From Viola odorata (lineage: Eukaryota > Streptophyta > Magnoliopsida > Malpighiales > Violaceae), in NCBI GenBank assembly GCA_963691705.1, contig OY829541.1, positions 56,839,931 to 56,903,930 of the forward strand: a stretch of DNA of 64,000 nucleotides, written 5' to 3'. The first letter of the stretch is position 1. Each line of letters begins with the position of its first letter. The notes below the pieces were generated by a model. The model was not told the origin of the DNA. It did no database searches and was given only the letters and a program-made list of their open reading frames with translations. Both the position numbers and the translations under genes were made by a program. This document shows, piece after piece, positions 57,535-64,000 of this stretch.

Positions 57535-59298
57535 ATGACCAGGAGATCTGCACCCGATTTACTGCCCCTTGATCACGAGTTAGGAAGGACAGAAAGAGGA
57601 GATCTGCACCCGAACGTCTCTTTGCTCTCCAGGACAATCCAGACCCTGAAAACCTACCGCCAGTCCATCCAGAAGAACCCAATATGGATAATCACGGCCC
57701 CGAAGGGGATAATATTCCACCAGTACCCCCAGTGATCCAGACCATCGATGAATTCAATGCTGCCCCCGAGGCCCCGACCAGTTGTATCGTTTGGCCGGTG
57801 GTCCCAAATGACTGGGAACTCAAATCCGCAACTATGCACCACCTACCCCTCTACCGAGGGCTGGCTAAAGAAAATCCTCACCATCACCTCCAGTAACTAC
57901 ACTACATCTGTGATGCTATGAAGCCCCATAACGTTACTGTTGAACATGCTAAACTACGTGGCTTCATGTGGTCCCTCAAGGACGATGCTCTTGACTGGTT
58001 TTATGACTTGCAGCCACAATCCATCAACTCGTGGGCTGAAATGTCCAAGGCCTTTACGGACAAATACTACCCGGTGTCCATCGCTATGGTGACCCGAAAG
58101 CAGCTCGTATCCATCCTTCAAAAAGACACAGAGGATCTTGAGCAATATTATGAACGGTTTAAGAAAATACAAGCCCTATGCCCCTCGCATAATCTGTCCG
58201 AACATGCCCTCATACAATATTTTTGTGAAGGACTCAAGGGCCGAGACAAGGCCTTGCTAAACGCTGCTGCCGACGGATCCATTAATACACTTACTTCTAC
58301 TGCCGCCAAGGACACCATTGAGCTCATGGCCAAGAACAACCTCCAACTCAATAATTCCACTAGCGTTCAAGACGCCTGTTCAGCCGCCATGGAGAATCAA
58401 TTAGCAGCCATCACGGGTATGCTGCAGAACATGGCCTCGGGATATCCAGTCCAGGTCAAGGCCTGCCAAATCTGCCAGCTTTCAGACCATCCCACTGATG
58501 CTTGCCCATTTATTCCTGAAGAAATGTCCGTCAATGCTGCTGGAGGATTCAATGTCCCGTATGGTCAGAATCACAATCAAGGCTGGAAGCAGCCTAACTA
58601 TGGGTGGAACAACAACTAGCAGGCCGGACCTAGCCATCAGTATGGACAAAATCTATACGGTAATCACCCCCCTCCCTTCAACATGCAAAATTTCAAGCCC
58701 AGACCCAATATTCAGAATTATCAATACCAAAGACAGCCTCCTCCGGACCAGAACTTCACCATGCCAGCGCCCCCGAATGAGGAACCCTCCCCTGATAAGA
58801 AAAGAATTGTGGAGCTGGAAAAACAAATTCGGACCCTCATGGCAGAGATGAAAGAGGTAAAGAATGGAGGAAGATTTCCAGGGCAGACGGAACCCAACCC
58901 GAAGCATGAGGCGTGTGCCATGAACCTCCGCAGTGGTCTCGAGATCCCTTCTCGTGTCCATCCAGACCCCGAGCCTGCAGAAGGTATTCATGACCCCGAA
59001 GCTGATACTGTTATTCAAGGTCCCGAATGTGACACCAGTGCACAACCGCCTCCCGAAAAGCCTACCGAACAGCCAAAGAAATCTCGATTCAATGATGCAG
59101 CTCTTGATCACTTCTTCTCTAGCAAGAAGTCTCGATGCAAGAAACAACCCGTTGAGGAAGAATTCTCCCAAGAATTCATTAACAAAGTACCCGAGCCCCC
59201 GTTCCCTCAACGATTGGTCAAGAAGAAGAAAGATAAAGAGGATCGGGACATCTTTGACATGTTCAGCAAGGTCATCATCAATATCCCCCTCCTCAAGG
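57535..59298 (+). pseudogene. gag polyprotein, with a frameshift and two nonsense codons
   Basis: The ATG at 57535 opens in one frame, shifts near 57600 (where AGGAGATCTGCACCCGA is duplicated), and continues as DNPDPENLPPVHPEEPN in the main frame. That frame has TAA at 57894-57896 and TAG at 58617-58619. Between them lies the retrotransposon gag domain (LRGFMWSLKDDALDWFYDLQ, FTDKYYP, LEQYYERFKKIQALCPSH, ALIQYFCEGL) and a zinc knuckle CQICQLSDHPTDAC (CX2CX4HX4C, 58464-58505). After the TAG come a Gln/Asn/Pro-rich linker, the coiled segment KRIVELEKQIRTLMAEMKEV, NPKHEACAMNLRSGLEIP and the protease lead-in EPPFPQRLVKKKKD. It is cut by the LTR at 59299. Non-functional as it stands. Confidence 0.9.
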
Positions 59299-61003
59299 TG
59301 ATCGTCAGTCAAATGAAAGATTTATAGTGCCTGAAAACGTGTGTGCACAAGAGATAAAGTGTACAGTGGCAGTCAGGGTCGAACACAGGGATTGTGAGAG
59401 ACTGGTCTAAGGTCTTGAATGTACTCGGGGGTTAACTGCACGGAAAGTAACAATCGGGGAGGGGGGGGGGTTTACTTGGCCAAACGAGTTAGCCAAGGCA
59501 GATTTTTGGGAGCTAACAATTTTTATCTAAGAAAGCAGTATCCGGGGTCCCGAATGTCACGTTCGAGATCCCGAATGGTAAAATAAGGCAAGTCAGTAAC
59601 AGATGTAGAAATAACAACGCAGGGGTGAAATGGAACAAGGGTGAAATAAACGCAAATAATCAGATAGAGAAAGGTTCTCAGCAAAGGCGTTCTTGGGTTG
59701 CGTTCGGGACCAGACCGTCATCGACTCAAGGGTATTTCATTCAAGACGTCATAGAAATGACATGGGGACCAGATTCCTCGGATATCCCCTACTTTTCTCT
59801 TAAGATAAACTACCTCCCGTTTCCACTCATGAGGTAGTCTTGACAGTTCGCCATCCCTCCAGGCACGAATGCGGGAGGGCCATACTCAAACTGCCCATGA
59901 AGCTAAGAAAAGACAGATCTAGGGCTAAAAATCCCTCAGTTTGTCAGGCTCGTGACCTTGCCCTAATCAACTACCCACCCTATCTATTCGAGACCACTGT
60001 GACACAGTCAAGACTAAACAGATGCCTACTTGGTTCATGCAATTTTCCTTCCGTATTCATCACATAAATGGCAGCATTTACACAAGATAATTATCAGCTG
60101 ATCAGACCTCAAATTAAATCATGCAAAGATGTAATTAAAATGATGAATAATTGAATATGGCATCAAGAACATATTAAGCACATTAAGGCCTCGAATCTGT
60201 CCCTGCAACCCTTGAATCAGCCTTGCCAAGAACTAAAGATTTAGCTACTCATGCTCAAAGATGAACAAATAATAATTAAGGAAAGCATAACAAGTAAATA
60301 AAGAGAGTGAGGGAAGAAGACTTTGTTACTAAATTCCGTTTAGAGCCCGGCGGCAAGAGTTGAGGATGCTAACAAGACTAGAGAAAGAAACTAGAGAGAA
60401 GTCTAAGGAAAACTAACCCTAAATTATGCTAAGTGATTAAAATTAGGAAGTGATGCCTAAACTATTCTTGGATGCCCTTTATATAGTAGGGTTCCAAGCA
60501 CAAAATATCTACAACCCAAAAACTAGGGACAAAATGCATTAATTGAAAACCTAAAAAAATGGATCTATGTTCCTAAAAGCACAAAGCTGGAAAAGCATAA
60601 GGCTGTCTAATTTTTCCAGCTTTGGCAGGTCTGGACTGAGCTCGAGGCTGAACTGGTCAGATCGGTAGGTGTTTGGTAATCAGTGCAGAGCGCAGGAACA
60701 GTGTCAGAGGAGGCACATGGAAGCTCTGGCGAGATGACACGTGGAAATGTCATTCTTCGCCCTTCGGGGTCCCGAATGGGGAATCCGATTCGGGACCTTG
60801 AAGGCTGGTTTGGACTCGGGACCTCAACTTTTGGTCTTGAAGCTCGAATTCGCTCAAAATGCACCAAAAACGCATGTTTTAGCATAAACTCCATTTTTAG
60901 GCCTAAATCTGCAATAGTAATGAAATCAAGGGCAAATTAGCAGAATCATGCCTTGAATGGGTGAGAAAATGGAGGGAAAATCATGCATAAAAACAAGCTA
61001 TCA
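59299..61003 (-). mobile_element. Athila-like solo LTR inserted in gag, inverse orientation
   Basis: 1,705 bp, plus-strand ends TGATCGTCAG and AAGCTATCA, flanked by CAAGG on both sides (59294-59298 and 61004-61008). The gag codons resume directly after the right duplication. It belongs to the same family as the LTR at 55782 but is inverted relative to it. It shows a G-run at 59458-59470 before TTTACTTGGCC. Confidence 0.95.
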
Positions 61004-61941
61004 CAAGGCCATCTGTCGCGCCTCGGAAATTTAAAAAATTCGCGAGTGTGCAACGAAATTTGAGACCTTCAGATGCTCGGCGTAAAAGGGACGCCTAGCA
61101 GCATGCAATGAAGTCGCCACCCTAATTTGGTTGCTAGGCTTAGGGAACCCTAATCGTCATGGCATAGGAAATATAATAAGTAAAAAAACTAAAGGCACAA
61201 AAAAGGGGTCCGGACCCCAGACAAAGGTTCGGGGTCGTATTATGGTCTCGGGAAGGTGTTAGGCACCCGATTCACATCCGAAAACGGTTACCGGTTGATG
61301 AGAGAGGTGTTTAAAAAGGTGTTTTATAAAATGCGTTTTGAAAAAAAGGGCCCTCAGAGGAATCGTCACTTTAGTCTTTTTTATGATCGTGATGGGACTG
61401 AATTTTCCGTAAGACTGAATGAGCGCCCTCTTATTTCATCATCGGGCCATGCATGATTAACTTAATTACTACGTGATCCTAACATGGATGGCTAACAGAG
61501 TACCAATTTAAATGATTGATTTTAAAGTGAAAAACTGAAGTGGGATCGAAAGTCCCCATGTACATGCAGTCAATACAAGCGAGAATTTAAAATCATATGA
61601 ACATGGCATTTTAAGCAACTCTTTAAACACGTTGTTCATGTGGGTTGATTTTAATTCTAGCAGTTCTATATATCATGCATGCAGTTGATATTTGCGAAAA
61701 GCATCGAATAAATACAAAGGACTTGTGAGGCGTACTTTCGAGCGAAGCTTGAAATTAACCTACAAAACGAGAGTGTTAGTGATAGCTTGAGAAATAACTG
61801 AGCAATGAAAATTTTAAATGACAATTGATTGTACACGTAAAATGATGGATTGTACGCATACGAGAATTAAATGCTGAGCTTGATGAGTGCATGAAAATAA
61901 ATGGCGACAATTGATTGCATGCGAGAAATGATGAATTTTAC

Positions 61942-62405
61942 GCATACGAAAATGAGATACTGAGTTGATTGCGTGCGGAAAATGATTGATTTTAAGCACA
62001 CGAGAATTTAAAGGCTGTGTTGATTGCATGCGAAAAATGATTGATTTTACGCATACGAGAATTTAAATGCTGGGTTGATTGCATGCGAAAAATGATTGAT
62101 TTTACGCATACGAGAATTTAAATGCTGGGTTGATTGCAGGCGAAAAATGATGGATTTTACGCATACGAGAATTTAAATGCTGGGTTGATTGCATGCGAAA
62201 AATGATGGATTTTACGCATACGAGAATTTAAATGCTGGGTTGATTGCATGCTAAAAATGATGGATTTTACGCATACGAGAATTTAAATGCTGGGTTGATT
62301 GCATGCGAAAAATGATGGATTTTACGCATACGAGAATTTAAGTGCTAGGTTGATTGCATGCGAAAAATGATTGATTTTACGCATACGAGAATTTAAATGC
62401 TGTTT
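61942..62405. repeat. 55-bp tandem array
   Basis: The phrase GCATACGAGAATTTAAATGC recurs at 62051, 62106, 62161, 62216, 62271, 62326 and 62381 with exact 55-bp spacing, and in weaker form at 61996 and 61942. The unit continues TGGGTTGATTGCATGCGAAA then AATGATKGATTTTAC. About nine units. Confidence 0.95.
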
Positions 62406-62632
62406 TGATAAGTGCAGAAAAATTAAATGCTAGGGGCGATTTACAGGGAATAAAAAGTTTGGTGATTGGCAGAAAATAAAACAGGTTGATAATGTAGAGA
62501 ATGAGTAGTTGGATATTTGCAGAAAATAAACAGTTGATATTTGCAGAAAATAAACAGTTGATAGATTGCGGAAGAATTTCCAGCAGTTTGCAAAAAAAAT
62601 TAAAGCAGTTGAATATTTACGAGAATTAAAAT

Positions 62633-63060
62633 GCGACCGACCATGTAGGCGGTATTGAATTTAAATTGCTGAAAGTAAATTGCTGAAATTTAAAGTGCGG
62701 AAAAGTAAACAGTTTATAAGTGCGACCGACCATGTAGGCGGTATTGAATTTAAATTACTGAAATTTAAAGTGCAGAAAAGTAAAGTGCGGAAATTTAAAG
62801 TGCGGAAAAGTAAACAGTTGATAAGTGCGACCGACCATGTAGGCGGTATTGAATTTAAATTGCTGAAAGTAAATTGCGGAAAATTAAAGTGCGGAAAATT
62901 AAACAGTTGATAAGTTGCGGAAGGATTTCCAGCAGTGTGCGAAAAATTAAAGCAGTTGAATATTGCAGAAAATAAACAGTTGATATTGCGACCGACCATG
63001 TAGGCGGTATTGAATTTAAATTGCTGAAAGTAAATTGCTGAAATTTAAAGTGCGAATAAT
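62633..63060. repeat. interspersed array of four GCGACCGACCATGTAGGCGG units
   Basis: The 30-bp core starting GCGACCGACCATGTAGGCGG and followed by TATTGAATTT occurs at 62633, 62722, 62827 and 62988, separated by variable runs built from AAATTGCTGAAAGT, AAAGTGCGGAAA and AAACAGTTGATA. Confidence 0.93.
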
Positions 63061-63815
63061 TAAACAGTTGATATTTAAAGAAAATAAACAGTTGATATTA
63101 CAGAAAATTAAAAGTGTTAGTACGACAAATAATCATACGAAGCATACGAGTATTTTACGAAAAAAAGTGATCCGAAGTTTTGAAAACAATTGAAAATGGG
63201 CTGGGCCCAATTGAAGAATGAAAAGAAGTGAAAAATGGGCCAGGAATAGTGCCTGGCCCATGAGAATTTAAAAGGGAATGGGCCAAGCCCATTCCCGCGT
63301 GAACAGTGCCGTTGGCCTGGCACTGTTCATTCGTCACCTTTCTTGGTCGCCGGCGTACTGCCGGCGGCACAACTCCGGCCACAAGTGTCCGATTTGAAAA
63401 TCGTTCGTACCAAAATGTTCGTCTCTTCGACGACTTCCCGACCATACCAACCCCGATTTTTAGTTTGACTCGTACAAAATTTAATTTCAAAAAAACGACA
63501 AAATTGTTAATTATCGAAAACTAATTAATTCGCCCAAACTAACCGACGATTTTTAAAAGTGAAAGCGTATATTTAATCTATGTTATGTGTGTGAATTAAT
63601 GACATAAAAGAAAGCAATTAAATTGCTCAAACAAGAGGCAAACGAATTTAAACAAAACTTTGGCTTAAAAACCAAAAAAAAAGGCTAGAGAGAGAAAGCT
63701 CACCTCAAAGCCTTGAACTGGATGATCCTCGCTTGAAATAAGCAACTGATCAGAGGAGGGAGAGAGGGCAAGAAAGCTTGCCAATTTGGTGCCTCGAATG
63801 CGTTGGAGGAGGGGG

Positions 63816-63825
63816 CTATTTATAG
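63816..63825 (-). promoter_or_regulatory. TATA box of the long LTR
   Basis: Minus strand reads GGCTATAAATAGCC in a GC-rich setting; a CT-rich leader follows leftward. Probable retroelement promoter. Confidence 0.55.
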
Positions 63826-64000
63826 CCGAAGATCGCGTGAGGAGGAGGTGCGGGTGCTGCGCGTGGAGGCCGTGATGACGTCGGGTCTACGGCTGTGTGA
63901 GGTGGCGAAGCTAGGGCGCTAGCGGTGATGATGGCGGAGGGACAGGAGCTACGGGAGCAGGTGGCTTGGGAGTGGGCTGCTTCGCTGCACTCCCTTGGCA

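Larger units (their letters stand above)
55782..61013 (+). mobile_element. Athila-like retroelement (LTR, PBS, gag), interrupted and 3'-truncated
   Basis: Plus-strand order: 5' LTR 55782-57480, PBS 57484-57501, gag to 59298, then a foreign inverted solo LTR (59299-61003), then five more gag bases continuing IPLLKAI (CAAG/GCCATC), after which a third LTR starts at 61014. The element is thus broken twice within about 15 bases of original sequence, and its protease, RT, integrase and 3' LTR, if still present, would lie beyond the third insertion. Confidence 0.9.
61014..64000 (-). mobile_element. long LTR of another Ty3/gypsy element (Ogre/Tat-like), right-truncated
   Basis: Begins TGTCGCGCCTCGGAAATTTA at 61014; the nearby minus-strand phrase CGGGTGCCTAACACCTTCCC (61251-61270) is characteristic of long Tat/Ogre-type LTRs. 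A TATA box on the minus strand at 63816-63825 implies leftward transcription. Two tandem-repeat arrays lie inside. The right end is outside the window, so the target duplication (left candidate CCATC) cannot be checked. Confidence 0.75.

Noticed and set aside
55782..61003. A single element with two inverted LTRs
   Set aside because: The right LTR has its own CAAGG duplication and gag codons resume after it, so it is a separate solo LTR insertion.
61942..62405. CRISPR-like array
   Set aside because: The 55-bp unit repeats throughout with no unique spacers, and it lies in a plant retroelement LTR.

Overview
The window reads as nuclear DNA of a eudicot plant. Genes are split by GT-AG introns, the protein families are plant-specific (PIF-type bHLH, ASY3, chloroplast protoporphyrinogen oxidase, Aux/IAA, GH19 chitinase, CYP72-clan P450), and most of the rest is transposable elements and their decay products. 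I could not assign a species. The order PIF-like bHLH, ASY3, short Aux/IAA matches my recollection of Arabidopsis At2g46970 (PIL1), At2g46980 (ASY3), At2g46990 (IAA20), so this looks like an old conserved block that has been widened by insertions and now also holds a PPO1 gene.

Layout. 1-4347: left-truncated Athila-like Ty3/gypsy element on the minus strand, with a 1.58-kb LTR, one frameshift, a mutated reverse transcriptase active site, a full-length tRNA-Asp copy at the primer-binding site and a 120-bp inverted gag duplication. 4348-10600: a cluster of broken gene pieces (VPS52 C-terminus, AP-1 mu, an unrecognised gene) among AT-rich repeats. 10622-10881: Stowaway-type MITE. 11890-13766: PIL1/PIF6-like bHLH (minus). 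16350-22300: ASY3 (minus), complete, with a 5'UTR intron. 24342-25573: non-autonomous hAT element carrying a promoter/first-exon-like insert. 26585-30181: long-TIR Mutator-like element carrying an RPS16 fragment, with a second Mutator-like element inserted in its left arm. 30566-33742: chloroplast PPO1 (plus), nine exons. 37750-38742: Aux/IAA lacking the degron (plus). 39943-41139: a third Mutator-like element with a captured first exon. 41213-45782: GH19 chitinase pseudogene (minus), split by a 3.1-kb PIF/Harbinger-like insertion. 46514-48909: copia-type solo LTR with an Athila-like solo LTR nested in it. 50190-51605: hAT MITEs. 52204-54339: intact CYP72-clan P450 (plus), followed by a P450 scrap. 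55782-64000: Athila-like element (LTR, PBS, gag) broken by an inverted solo LTR of its own family and, 10 bp on, by a third long LTR with internal tandem arrays that runs off the window.

The intact genes do not form a pathway: light signalling/transcription (bHLH), meiotic axis (ASY3), tetrapyrrole synthesis (PPO1), auxin response (Aux/IAA) and oxidative metabolism (P450). Insertion boundaries were fixed by reading target-site duplications directly. The most unusual structure is the tRNA-Asp copy plus inverted gag at 2261-2763, best explained as an aberrant reverse-transcription product. I found no clearly new biological system.
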